This document shows, in pieces, positions 16,483 through 24,852 of a stretch of 34,920 bases of DNA. The translations under genes and the position numbers were made by a program. This DNA is from an uncultured Clostridium sp. (lineage in GTDB: Bacteria > Bacillota > Clostridia > TANB77 > CAG-508): assembly GCA_945865665.1 (NCBI GenBank), contig CAMBEE010000005.1:81186-116105 (forward strand). Direction: 5' to 3'. Under the pieces are notes generated by a model. It was not told the origin of the DNA, ran no database searches, and saw only the letters and a program-made list of their open reading frames with translations. Numbering within the stretch: position 1 is the first letter of the stretch; each line of letters opens with the position of its first letter.

Positions 16483-16992
16483 TTATTGTACCATTCCTGC
16501 TTTTGATGATACAATTAATGCAGTATCATTTCCTACAACCTTATACATAAAGTTTTTCATTTGTTGTGCCATTGTTGGGTTGGTATTTATAACTTTTGCA
16601 GATACTATAGAACCTGGTATTAATGTTATAGAACCATTATTTTCTAATTGTTCTTCTATTTGTGAAGTATAATAAGAATAATAACTATTTTCTCCAATCT
16701 TATCTTTTGCAGTTTGTGATGCCTTTTTACGTTGGTTTTCATCTAATGCTTTAATCTCCATTTCTACATCAAATGTATACCCTAATGAGTCTAGGTTTGT
16801 TGTTAATTGTGAATATTTTTCTTGTGTTAATTTTCCCGTTGTTCTAACTTCTTCTACAAAATCAGATAAAATTGCATCCACTTCTGTTTGTGTAGTTGTA
16901 TCAAATCTATCTGCCATAGTTATTACAGGAATTACAATTATTACTATAACTGTTAAGACTATTGCTCCTATTGTAATAGGTATATCTTTCAT
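16483..16992 (-). CDS. Exported single-helix protein, paralogue of the previous gene (169 aa)
   Basis: N-terminal membrane helix (about 6-25) ending PVITMADRFD, then an outer domain with FVEEVRTTGKLT, YTFDVEMEIKALDEN and AQQMKNFMYKVVGND near the C-terminus. The last third is the best conserved part between the two paralogues and likely the functional fold. The ATG start has AGGAGG 9 bases upstream. It is the first gene after an internal promoter and so can be expressed apart from the ATPase genes. Confidence 0.7.
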   Translation of the reverse strand: MKDIPITIGAIVLTVIVIIVIPVITMADRFDTTTQTEVDAILSDFVEEVRTTGKLTQEKYSQLTTNLDSLGYTFDVEMEIKALDENQRKKASQTAKDKIGENSYYSYYTSQIEEQLENNGSITLIPGSIVSAKVINTNPTMAQQMKNFMYKVVGNDTALIVSSKAGMVQ

Positions 16993-17025
16993 ATCTTTTT
17001 TCCTCCTACAATTTTTTTCTTTTAT

Positions 17026-17054
17026 ATTATAGCATTATTTAGCTTTTTTTTCAA
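17026..17054 (-). promoter_or_regulatory. Internal sigma-A promoter before the paralogue pair
   Basis: Minus-strand -35 TTGAAA (17049-17054), 17-base spacer beginning with an A-tract, -10 TATAAT (17026-17031). The -35 overlaps the stop codon of the 205-residue gene. Nearly the same design as 18634-18662. Confidence 0.8.
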
Positions 17055-17668
17055 CTCTCTATTTTATAGGTAATAATTCTTTTTTCTTTTTTATTTATGT
17101 CTGGAACATTATCATCATCAGTTTGGTAATATACTCCCAAATATTCTGTAATTTTGGATTTGTTCTTTATCTGATTATATATTGTTTCACATCCAGATAA
17201 GCTTATATGATATTTTGATTCAAATGTAGTCTTACTACTACCTTCAAAATCTCCATATAATATTGCTCTTAAAAATTCAATTTTTTGATTGTTATCTGCT
17301 AAACCGACATTTGGATAATTGGCATTTGTAGGTGTTTCCAAGTCTATTGTATATTTATCTACCCAATTACCTGAAGGATTCTTTATTCTATATATTGGTT
17401 GGTTTAAACCATCAAACACCACTTTATAATTTTCCAAAAATGCCCTATACACAGCAGGTACTATTGTTTCTATATTAACTTCTCTTTCTGTTCCAGTTGT
17501 TGTATAATAATCTTTTCCATCTATATATGTTGTTTCTCTATCTTTATAATTTAATATTATATCAGAGTTTTCTCTTGCCTGACCAAATGAAAAAATAATA
17601 ACAGAAAGCGCTAATACAAATAGTAATACGGCCCCTGCCATTTTTAATGCGTCTGCTGCGTTTTCCAT
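17051..17668 (-). CDS. MENA-family pilin-like protein (205 aa)
   Basis: Begins MENAADALKMAGAVLLFVLAL, the most diverged of the four MENA paralogues in this locus, with a membrane helix at about 10-30 (LLFVLALSVIIFSFGQA). The outer domain has Tyr-rich YKDRETTYIDGKDYYTT, a PSGNWVDKYTI segment and a CETIYNQIK helix; unlike the others it ends in a basic KKEKRIITYKIES. It is probably an inserted pilin-like subunit. No cleavage motif of the GFTLIE type is present. Confidence 0.7.
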   Translation of the reverse strand: MENAADALKMAGAVLLFVLALSVIIFSFGQARENSDIILNYKDRETTYIDGKDYYTTTGTEREVNIETIVPAVYRAFLENYKVVFDGLNQPIYRIKNPSGNWVDKYTIDLETPTNANYPNVGLADNNQKIEFLRAILYGDFEGSSKTTFESKYHISLSGCETIYNQIKNKSKITEYLGVYYQTDDDNVPDINKKEKRIITYKIES

Positions 17669-17691
17669 TATTATTCCTCCTTTTTATTAAA

Positions 17692-18108
17692 TTAACTATT
17701 TTCAGAAACTTCTATTGTTGTAATTCTACCATTAGTTCCATACTTTGTAATTTTTACAGTATATGTTTTTGTGTTTTTTATTCCGCTTGTTAAATATTGA
17801 TTATATCCAGCTGCAGAACCTGAAGCAGAAGCAGTAACACCTGAAACTGTAATTTGGTGTTCATTTGATTCATCTTGAGAATTATTTACATTAACTTCTT
17901 GTATCAAACTTTTTACTGATGAACCTTTTACTTTTTCACCTTCATATTTAGTAAATTGGCTATTGAATGTTTGAATTTCTGCTTGTGACATTCCACTATT
18001 GTTTACCGTACTTTGTGCTTGTTGGAATATATAAATTCCTAATGTTATTAATAAAATTGCTAATAATATAGCTCCTGCTATAATTAAAGCTTTTGATGCA
18101 TTCTCCAT
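17692..18108 (-). CDS. MENA-family pilin-like protein (138 aa)
   Basis: Begins MENASKALIIAGAILLAILLI with a helix to about 30, then FQQAQSTV and the family's outer-domain signature: FNSQFTKYEGEKVKGSSVKSLI (given in two parts: FNSQFTKYEG and VKGSSVKSLI), followed by a beta-rich end (ITVSGV, KTYTVKITKYG). Shortest and most regular member, so a good candidate for the major subunit. Strong AGGAGG upstream. Confidence 0.72.
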   Translation of the reverse strand: MENASKALIIAGAILLAILLITLGIYIFQQAQSTVNNSGMSQAEIQTFNSQFTKYEGEKVKGSSVKSLIQEVNVNNSQDESNEHQITVSGVTASASGSAAGYNQYLTSGIKNTKTYTVKITKYGTNGRITTIEVSENS

Positions 18109-18146
18109 CTTTTTTTCCTCCTTGGTTTTTATATTTATTTATTAAA

Positions 18147-18170
18147 TTACTAATAATTATACATTAGTAA
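18147..18170. promoter_or_regulatory. Small hairpin between two pilin-like genes
   Basis: TTACTAAT/ATTAGTAA stem (18147-18154 with 18163-18170). There is no T-tract after it on the minus strand; it may protect mRNA ends or do nothing. Confidence 0.4.
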
Positions 18171-18184
18171 GATTAAAAACTATT

Positions 18185-18616
18185 TTATTCTGACATTTGT
18201 TCAAACAATAAATATTTAACTTTATTATTTGAACTATGATATTTTATATTTACACATTTAAATTTTATATTGCCATAATAATTTATAAAATTTTGTATTC
18301 CACTATTATATATCGTCTCCATTTGATATATGGAATCATTATCTGTCATCTTTATTTCAATACTTATAGAATTTTCATTATCACTTAAATACATCCCTTT
18401 ATTGTTTTTTTGTATTTCATATTTTTGGTTATTGTCTATGGCTCTATTAATAGCTGTTGCCACTTCCATACCGTCAACTTCTTTATTTAAATATTTTTCA
18501 AATTTCAAATTAGATCTTTTGGCCATATTGTATTCTGCTTTATAATTAAAATATATAAGTGAAATTCCAGATATTATAACTATTATAGCTACAAAAAATA
18601 TAATAAGCTTTTTCAT
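18185..18616 (-). CDS. Pilin-like protein lacking the MENA start (143 aa)
   Basis: Has a basic start (MKKLIIFF), one membrane helix (about 3-24), then an outer domain that follows the same plan as the MENA proteins: LKFEKYLNKEVDGMEVATAI with an Asn-rich turn, SISIEIKMTD strand and C-terminal KVKYLLFEQ. The outer domain appears homologous while the membrane start has been replaced. It has its own promoter at 18634-18662. Confidence 0.65.
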   Translation of the reverse strand: MKKLIIFFVAIIVIISGISLIYFNYKAEYNMAKRSNLKFEKYLNKEVDGMEVATAINRAIDNNQKYEIQKNNKGMYLSDNENSISIEIKMTDNDSIYQMETIYNSGIQNFINYYGNIKFKCVNIKYHSSNNKVKYLLFEQMSE

Positions 18617-18633
18617 AATTCTTTCCTTAAAAT

Positions 18634-18662
18634 ATTATAACATTTGATTATTTTTTTTTCAA
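18634..18662 (-). promoter_or_regulatory. Internal sigma-A promoter before the 143-aa gene
   Basis: Minus-strand -35 TTGAAA (18657-18662), 17-base spacer starting with an A-tract, -10 TATAAT (18634-18639). Its close match to 17026-17054 suggests either duplication or a shared design. Confidence 0.8.
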
Positions 18663-18690
18663 CATTTTATGATATTTTTTCATATAACTT

Positions 18691-19161
18691 TTAATTTACT
18701 GTTTTAAAGTTTATAACTTTTACTTTTCCCCTTGTGTTGTATGAAATAGACTCACAACTAAACTTTCTTAGTGATGTCCCACTTCCGTCATACATATATT
18801 GAGACATCAAACTTTTATAATCACTTAGTCTCTGTATATTGTTACTCACAGGACTCGCCACTATATTAACACTTATTTGTTCATCTGACGAATCTGCATA
18901 ATATTCATTATTTTCCTTTGCATAACCAGCTAAAGAAATTATATCATAAATAGTAGTTTGCCAATTTCCATCTTTATCTTTATAACTTTCATATTTTACA
19001 AATTTTGAATTAAATTCAACAACCTGTTGCTCTGCATTTTGATTGTTTATATCAGATGCAGTTTTTCCAAAGTCTACAAATAAGTAAACCGCTAAAGATA
19101 TTATTAATAAACCTACTAATATTCCTCCCGCCATAATTAATGCTTTTGATGCATTTTCCAT
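18691..19161 (-). CDS. MENA-family pilin-like protein (156 aa)
   Basis: Begins MENASKALIMAGGILVGLLI; membrane helix to about 30 (YLFVDFG). The outer domain has VVEFNSKFVKYESYK, DIISLAGYAKENN, a conserved-looking beta segment (EQISVNIVAS) and a C-terminal CESISYNTRGKVKVINF. Lies 10 bases after the 240-residue member, suggesting translational coupling. Confidence 0.72.
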   Translation of the reverse strand: MENASKALIMAGGILVGLLIISLAVYLFVDFGKTASDINNQNAEQQVVEFNSKFVKYESYKDKDGNWQTTIYDIISLAGYAKENNEYYADSSDEQISVNIVASPVSNNIQRLSDYKSLMSQYMYDGSGTSLRKFSCESISYNTRGKVKVINFKTVN

Positions 19162-19171
19162 TTGTTACTCC

Positions 19172-19894
19172 TTATTTAGAAAATTTTAAATAAATATTTT
19201 TAATTTGCCCATCTTGATATTCTGTGTCTTGTGCTTGAACAAATGTTGAGCTTTTAAATTCTGAGTATTGTCTATATTTTTTTATTGCATTTAGTGTTGG
19301 GCTTGTTGTTCCTGTCCAGCCGGCATATTTGCTTGAATTTATTTCTAATAATTTTTCTTTTATATTTGACTTATTTTCATTAATATTTGCATTTGAGTCA
19401 TATGCATATGCTAATTTTTTCATTTCTTCTATACCTAAGTCTCCTTCTGTTTTGCTAAAATCATCTAGTAATTTTTTTAGACTATTATTGGTAGAACTTT
19501 TGTCAAATGTAAAAGAATCATTTGTGAACAGTGAATCTGAATCACTCATTTTGTCATAAGCATATTTTTTATTAAATTCTGTTAGCCCTGACACTGTTAT
19601 TGACATTTTTATATCATAATTAACAGAATTTGCAACACCACCTTTTAAAGCTCTTTTGTTGTAATCCATTACTTTATTTATTAAAGATATTACATCTGTT
19701 CCATTTATTCCCTTATCATCAAGGTATCTCTCGTAGTCATTGTTAAATTCTGCTAATTGTGAATTTTTATCATTTTTACTTTGAGCTTTTTCATAATCTC
19801 CTATTTGGTTAAACATTAATACAAGTGCACCTATCACTAGTAATCCTATTAATATTCCACCTGCGATTGTTAATGCTTTTGATGCGTTTTCCAT
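19172..19894 (-). CDS. MENA-family pilin-like protein (240 aa)
   Basis: Begins MENASKALTIAGGILIGLLV; membrane helix to about 30, then LAEFNNDYERYLDDKGI, TDVISLINKVMDYNKRA and YDIKMSITVSGLTEF, the family signature in long form. A Ser/Asp-rich insert (about 115-175) makes it the largest member. It directly follows the TadB-TadC fusion gene by 11 bases and is the first subunit gene after the engine genes. Confidence 0.72.
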   Translation of the reverse strand: MENASKALTIAGGILIGLLVIGALVLMFNQIGDYEKAQSKNDKNSQLAEFNNDYERYLDDKGINGTDVISLINKVMDYNKRALKGGVANSVNYDIKMSITVSGLTEFNKKYAYDKMSDSDSLFTNDSFTFDKSSTNNSLKKLLDDFSKTEGDLGIEEMKKLAYAYDSNANINENKSNIKEKLLEINSSKYAGWTGTTSPTLNAIKKYRQYSEFKSSTFVQAQDTEYQDGQIKNIYLKFSK

Positions 19895-19905
19895 ATTTTG
19901 CCTCC

Positions 19906-21987
19906 TTATTTGAATGATGTTGATGACATACTACTCATTGTTGAAGACATACTTGTTAGTCCAATGAATACTAATGGAATAATTAAATATCCTACGAATA
20001 AACACACCATTGGAGCAAATCCTATTACTTTTCCTATCATGCCTTTTCTTTTTATCAATCTTTCATTTGATTCTTTTCTTTTGTCTCTATAATATTCTCT
20101 TTCTGAGTCTAATTCATCAAATGCATCTTTTATTGGTATTTTTTCAACAGCTGCTTGCATACTCTCAACTATTCTAATTAACGGTACATATGATATTTCA
20201 TTTTTCATTTCCTCTAATGCTTCCCAAGCTCCTGCTTCATAGTTGTTAACGCATTTTGTTATTTGACTCTTGAATATATTTGAATATCTTTCAAGCCATT
20301 CTAGTATCATTTCAACATTTATTCTTTCAATTCTCATAAGCATAAGAATTATTGTTTGGAATTGCATTACTTCATCTTCCATTTCCAACTGTCTCATCTT
20401 TGATTGGAACATTAATAACCATATTTGAGACATATAACCTACAATTGCAAATACACACGCTAATAAAATTTCAAACCATTTTAAATATTCACTGTTTACG
20501 ACTTGCAATTTATCATAAATTCTTTCTGTTGCTGTCTTTATTTCATCATCAGTTGCATCTTTATAAAATTTTGACCTTTCAACCGCTTTTTGAATATCAT
20601 CTTGTGTTGTTTTTATCTTTCCTCTAAACATATCCAAAAAGACATTATCTTGTTTTGTTAACTCCATTGCCTTTTTTTCATCTTTAGCACTCATTCCAGA
20701 CATCAGATTATAATCTGTTGTTGGCTGTGTATATTCATAATCTATTGCGACATGATGTAAATACATAAATATAAATAATGATGCAATAAATGTAACTATC
20801 GCCAAGCATATTCTATTTACATATACCCATTCCATCTTTAGTGGTGATGCAGCATCTTTTAAAAGGTCTTTAACATTCTTATATTCTTTTGTTCCCTCTT
20901 TAGGTATAAATAAATCTACAATTTTCTTTGCAAATTTATTCTTATATACTTTTGATTGCCAAGGGTTTTCTATATTTTTGGTATTCATATTTACTGCACC
21001 ATTATCTTTTAACTTTCTTACTAAAACATATGATACAAATGTTATTAACAAAATTAAAATTTGCACTATCATTCCTGATTTTCCATAATACCAATTTCTA
21101 ACAAATGAAAAATTAGATACAGCCCATGTTCTTAATGGCTCTAATAACATCACTGGCGCTATAGAAATAAACGATAAACTTCTAAATACATAATTTAATT
21201 TATCTCTTTTTAGTATTTCTATTTGCATTTCTTGAGTTATATTATCAACATTTTTTAAATATAATGATGCTCCATCTACTTTTCTGTCACCAAATTCCTT
21301 CGTTAAATATGACAATCCTGCAAATTCTTTTAAAAAGTTATTTGGCGCTACATCATAATATTTTTCAAGTTCAGTTTCTGGATCATCTGATATTAAAATA
21401 TCATATATTTTTTCGCCTTGTCTTGAGACTTCTTTTTCATCATCTTGTGAAACCTGATATATTGCTTCTTCTACCATATTAAATTCATGATAAGCATGTC
21501 TTATTTCTGAGAAAAAGTCAAGTTGTTGAATTAATAATTCATCATCCTTTTTATCTACAGAACCTTCTATTAACAAATCTATCATAAATATTTCAAACAT
21601 TATTAATATAAACATTAATAAGTAATTGCTTTTTGTTACTATTATAGTAATTATAAGCAATGGAAGTACAATTACAAGTGCTTTTGTTATTATTTTTGCT
21701 GAGTCCCTTCTTGTTGCATATTCATCATCTATATTTAATATTTCTAATCTTCTTCTTAATTTTAATATATATCTTTTTAAGAATGGGATTCTTGAATATG
21801 TCAAATACAGTTTTTGAAACAATACCTCTGTTGAAAATCCACTAGTTTTTGTTCCTCTTTGTAGTTTCTGTATATTTTTATATTCAGATTTTTGCATCTT
21901 TTGTGATAATATATAATATACAATTCCTATTATCACAATCGCTGCTACTGAGAAGCCCATTATCATATATATTACTTGATTTGACAC
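19906..21987 (-). CDS. Fused TadB-TadC inner-membrane platform protein
   Basis: In Tad (type IVc) systems two separate T2SSF-family proteins, TadB and TadC, form the membrane platform moved by the TadA ATPase. Here one 693-residue chain carries both. The first half has helices at about 5-27, 101-138, 265-285 and 305-323 around a cytoplasmic T2SSF-like region (about 150-265, with DFFSEIRHAYHEFNMVEEAI). The second half has helices at about 388-411, 503-525 and 650-680 around a second region (about 535-645, with MQFQTIILMLMRIERINVEMIL). The start is GTG with AGGAGGTGA upstream. It follows TadA by 21 bases. Confidence 0.82.
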   Translation of the reverse strand: MSNQVIYMIMGFSVAAIVIIGIVYYILSQKMQKSEYKNIQKLQRGTKTSGFSTEVLFQKLYLTYSRIPFLKRYILKLRRRLEILNIDDEYATRRDSAKIITKALVIVLPLLIITIIVTKSNYLLMFILIMFEIFMIDLLIEGSVDKKDDELLIQQLDFFSEIRHAYHEFNMVEEAIYQVSQDDEKEVSRQGEKIYDILISDDPETELEKYYDVAPNNFLKEFAGLSYLTKEFGDRKVDGASLYLKNVDNITQEMQIEILKRDKLNYVFRSLSFISIAPVMLLEPLRTWAVSNFSFVRNWYYGKSGMIVQILILLITFVSYVLVRKLKDNGAVNMNTKNIENPWQSKVYKNKFAKKIVDLFIPKEGTKEYKNVKDLLKDAASPLKMEWVYVNRICLAIVTFIASLFIFMYLHHVAIDYEYTQPTTDYNLMSGMSAKDEKKAMELTKQDNVFLDMFRGKIKTTQDDIQKAVERSKFYKDATDDEIKTATERIYDKLQVVNSEYLKWFEILLACVFAIVGYMSQIWLLMFQSKMRQLEMEDEVMQFQTIILMLMRIERINVEMILEWLERYSNIFKSQITKCVNNYEAGAWEALEEMKNEISYVPLIRIVESMQAAVEKIPIKDAFDELDSEREYYRDKRKESNERLIKRKGMIGKVIGFAPMVCLFVGYLIIPLVFIGLTSMSSTMSSMSSTSFK

Positions 21988-22008
21988 CTGTATTTCACCT
22001 CCTAATTG

Positions 22009-23988
22009 CTATATTGATTGGTTTCCATTTTTTGGTTTTCTTCCTCTTCTTACTGGTTTTTCTATTTGTTCTGATACTTCAACTGCTTGTTTTGTTTTTC
22101 TATTATCTTTCCAATGTCTTTCCACAAATTTATCAAAGTCCTCGATATCTGATTCGTCCATATTTTCTCTCATACCTCTTAAGTTTTCTTCTGTTATTGG
22201 ATTTGTTATTAAATATTCTCCATCAACATATTCGAGTATGTTTCTATATGTATATAATTGTCTATCTGTTACCTTTTCAAAATAATGTGTTGCATTATCA
22301 AAGAATTTGTCAAATTTTCCTTCTAATGTTTTTTCTTTTCTGTGTTCAAATGTGTATTCATTTTTGTCTTCAATTGGTATACATTCTGTAATTCTTTCTA
22401 CATATCTCTTTCCTCTAAAGTCTTTCTTTAGATGTATATCGAAGTTTAATACTTGTACAACTTGTTCTTCTGCTGTTTTTTCGTTTTTGAATACTCCTGT
22501 TCTTAACATTGAGTTTCTTAATGCTGTTACTAAGTTAGGGAATGTTTTAGCATGGTGTGTAAATAATGTGAACTTAGATGCAACTTGGGCTGCTTGAATC
22601 ATCCAAGATGCTACGGGGTCTGTTGCAACCTCACCTATGATGTTAACAGAACCATCTGTTTTCTTTTGAACGTCCAAACCTTCTTGTCCAGATATAGTGT
22701 CTGTTTCACGGAATGTTAAGATGTTTCTTGTTGGATATATTTTCCTTAAGTGCAACTCGAACGCCGTTTCTTGAACCCTTATATTCATTGTTTCATATAT
22801 GTTTTCTATCATACCCATAAGCATTGTTGTTTTACCACAACCTTGCTCACCAGTTATTGATATAATTCTGGCTCCTTTTACAAGGTATTTTAATAATTCT
22901 ATTGATTCGTCACATCCTGGTTCTCCTTTGAACCATTGTTCTAGTGTTGAACGCTTTACGTCGAACTTTCTTACGAAGAATGCCCATGTTTCAGAGAAAC
23001 TTGGTCTTACAACAACGACACGAGAACCGTCTTTCATTTCATTGATTTTATAACCATTTGTATCTGACAATTGTCCTGGATTATTGTATTTGTAAATATT
23101 TTGGCACACTCTTTTTAATTCTGACTCTGTTCCAAAGCTTAAAAATGCTAAACGTATTGATTTACCTTGGAAGAATATCCAGATACTATCACAGGCTCTT
23201 GGTACTTTGTGTTCAGAAACTTGTGCTAGATAATCTGCATCTGATGTTTGTGCAACTTGGCTTAAGAAACTTTCTGGAAGTCCAGATACACCACCAGATA
23301 CACCATCTATGTTCATATCTCTTACTTCATCAATGCTACTATATCCTTTGTAATGTTGATATATTCTTTGTACAACAATTGATAATTTATCATTAAAAGT
23401 TAATTGTAAATTTTCTTTTTCAAATATATCTTCTATTTCTTGAGAAGTTATTACATATGATGGTTTTGTTTCTCCCTCTACGTATTTTAATTCAGCTAAA
23501 TCGTATTTTTTTATTAATTCAGTTAATGCTTCATATCCAAAATCTTTTTTATACATATATATTAGAATATCAAATTTATCTTGTGGTGTTAGCAATGATG
23601 GAATATCAAATGGTATAGCTTTTGATATATTTGTTTCATTTACATCATATTCTTTTGAAAGCAAATCATATATCAATTCTTTAACATATTTTTTATCATT
23701 TACATCTCCATATGTACAGCCTTTTAAAGCTTTTTTTAATTCATATTTTTTGTTTTTTCTTCTTTTTAATTCTTCTTCTGATAGCCCTATATCATACAAG
23801 TTAACTTTTGTTATTTCATCTAGTCTTTTTTTAACAAATTCTTGCATCTTTTCCAATGTATATGTTTTTTCATCTACATTTATTTCTTTTTCTTGTGGTG
23901 CTTCCTTTTTCTTTTTAATAAAATAATAAATTCCTGCACCTGCTACCACTAAAACAACTAAAATTAATAGTATATTTGTTATAGTCAT
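22009..23988 (-). CDS. TadA/CpaF-type secretion ATPase with N-terminal membrane anchor
   Basis: Motor ATPase for pilus assembly or secretion. Walker A is GEQGCGKTT (380-388), the Walker B position is NIIGEVATDP (449-458), and the conserved His box is TLFTHHAKT (474-482). The N-terminal third has an unusual membrane helix (4-23, ILLILVVLVVAGAGIYYFI), whereas TadA/CpaF proteins are normally soluble. Lys/Glu-rich residues (25-100) follow, then the usual all-alpha and N-terminal ATPase domains. In Walker B the family's GEIRG/GEVRG reads GEVATD, with Ala-Thr replacing the Arg. The C-terminus is a basic KPVRRGRKPKNG tail. Lies 14 bases after the MinD-like gene. Confidence 0.85.
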   Translation of the reverse strand: MTITNILLILVVLVVAGAGIYYFIKKKKEAPQEKEINVDEKTYTLEKMQEFVKKRLDEITKVNLYDIGLSEEELKRRKNKKYELKKALKGCTYGDVNDKKYVKELIYDLLSKEYDVNETNISKAIPFDIPSLLTPQDKFDILIYMYKKDFGYEALTELIKKYDLAELKYVEGETKPSYVITSQEIEDIFEKENLQLTFNDKLSIVVQRIYQHYKGYSSIDEVRDMNIDGVSGGVSGLPESFLSQVAQTSDADYLAQVSEHKVPRACDSIWIFFQGKSIRLAFLSFGTESELKRVCQNIYKYNNPGQLSDTNGYKINEMKDGSRVVVVRPSFSETWAFFVRKFDVKRSTLEQWFKGEPGCDESIELLKYLVKGARIISITGEQGCGKTTMLMGMIENIYETMNIRVQETAFELHLRKIYPTRNILTFRETDTISGQEGLDVQKKTDGSVNIIGEVATDPVASWMIQAAQVASKFTLFTHHAKTFPNLVTALRNSMLRTGVFKNEKTAEEQVVQVLNFDIHLKKDFRGKRYVERITECIPIEDKNEYTFEHRKEKTLEGKFDKFFDNATHYFEKVTDRQLYTYRNILEYVDGEYLITNPITEENLRGMRENMDESDIEDFDKFVERHWKDNRKTKQAVEVSEQIEKPVRRGRKPKNGNQSI

Positions 23989-24002
23989 TTGATATCTCCT
24001 CT

Positions 24003-24851
24003 CTACATTATTGTTTGTAGTTCTTGTATTCTATATATGATGTTTTCCGTATCCCTTTTTATTTCTTCTAGAAATATTACATTTCTATCATCTGAGTCTG
24101 CAATTCTTCTTAACTTTAAGAAAAAATCTGGTACTCCTGCTTCATTTGTTGCTTCAAAATAAAGTGTATTATACGGTACTGTTAATACTTGATTTTTTTC
24201 CTCTAAAAATCTTGTTATATTTTTTGAATTGTATTTTGAATATTTATCATACCTACCTATCAATATTAAACTTTTTGGTGATTTTAGTAATTCATTTTTT
24301 TCTTTATTTTCTTTCAGATTTTTTAAACTACTATAATTTTGGCTTGAATTAACTATTACTAAATCAGAACTTTTAACAATTTTTTGTTTTATTTCTTCCC
24401 CAACATTATTATCCAAATCTACAAAAACCATATCATAATAAGAATTAGCTAAATTAATAACATCTACATATTCTTCTGCAATTTCTTTTTCTACTTGGTC
24501 TTTTAAATTTTCTGCTCCTAAAAGAATTTCAAGTCTATCTTTAAATACTACTTTTGTATAATTTGTTATCATATCTGGTGTTAATTTATTACTTCTTGCT
24601 ATTTTTGCAATTCCCTCTATTCCACTTTCATTTTCAAAAGTAGATTTATTTTCTCCAAATATTCCAAGTCTTAATTTTTTTGCCTGTTTTTCTTCAAAAA
24701 AACATTTTCTGATCCTGTCTTCTTGATTTGTTGTAGATATTATTAATATTCTTTTATTATGATTAATAGCCATATATGTTGCAATTGCAACTAGAGACAT
24801 AGTTTTTCCAGTTTCTTCTTTTCTGTTATTAACAAATGATATTATTGGCAT
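24003..24851 (-). CDS. MinD/ParA-like protein with deviant P-loop (TadZ/CpaE-like)
   Basis: A 282-residue cytoplasmic protein. Near the N-terminus NNRKEETGKTMSLVAIATYMA has the spacing of a ParA/MinD deviant Walker A (K-x4-GKT; given here as RKEETGKTMS). MVFVDLDNN (about 140) matches the Walker B strand. CpaE/TadZ proteins of this type localise Tad pili. The C-terminus ends in a helix after LRRIADSDDRNVIFLEEI. Its start abuts the stop of the paralogous gene upstream by one base. Confidence 0.75.
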   Translation of the reverse strand: MPIISFVNNRKEETGKTMSLVAIATYMAINHNKRILIISTTNQEDRIRKCFFEEKQAKKLRLGIFGENKSTFENESGIEGIAKIARSNKLTPDMITNYTKVVFKDRLEILLGAENLKDQVEKEIAEEYVDVINLANSYYDMVFVDLDNNVGEEIKQKIVKSSDLVIVNSSQNYSSLKNLKENKEKNELLKSPKSLILIGRYDKYSKYNSKNITRFLEEKNQVLTVPYNTLYFEATNEAGVPDFFLKLRRIADSDDRNVIFLEEIKRDTENIIYRIQELQTIM

Positions 24852-24852
24852 A

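Noticed and set aside
18147..18170. Promoter formed by TATAAT within the small hairpin
   Set aside because: No acceptable -35 at 16-18 bases upstream.
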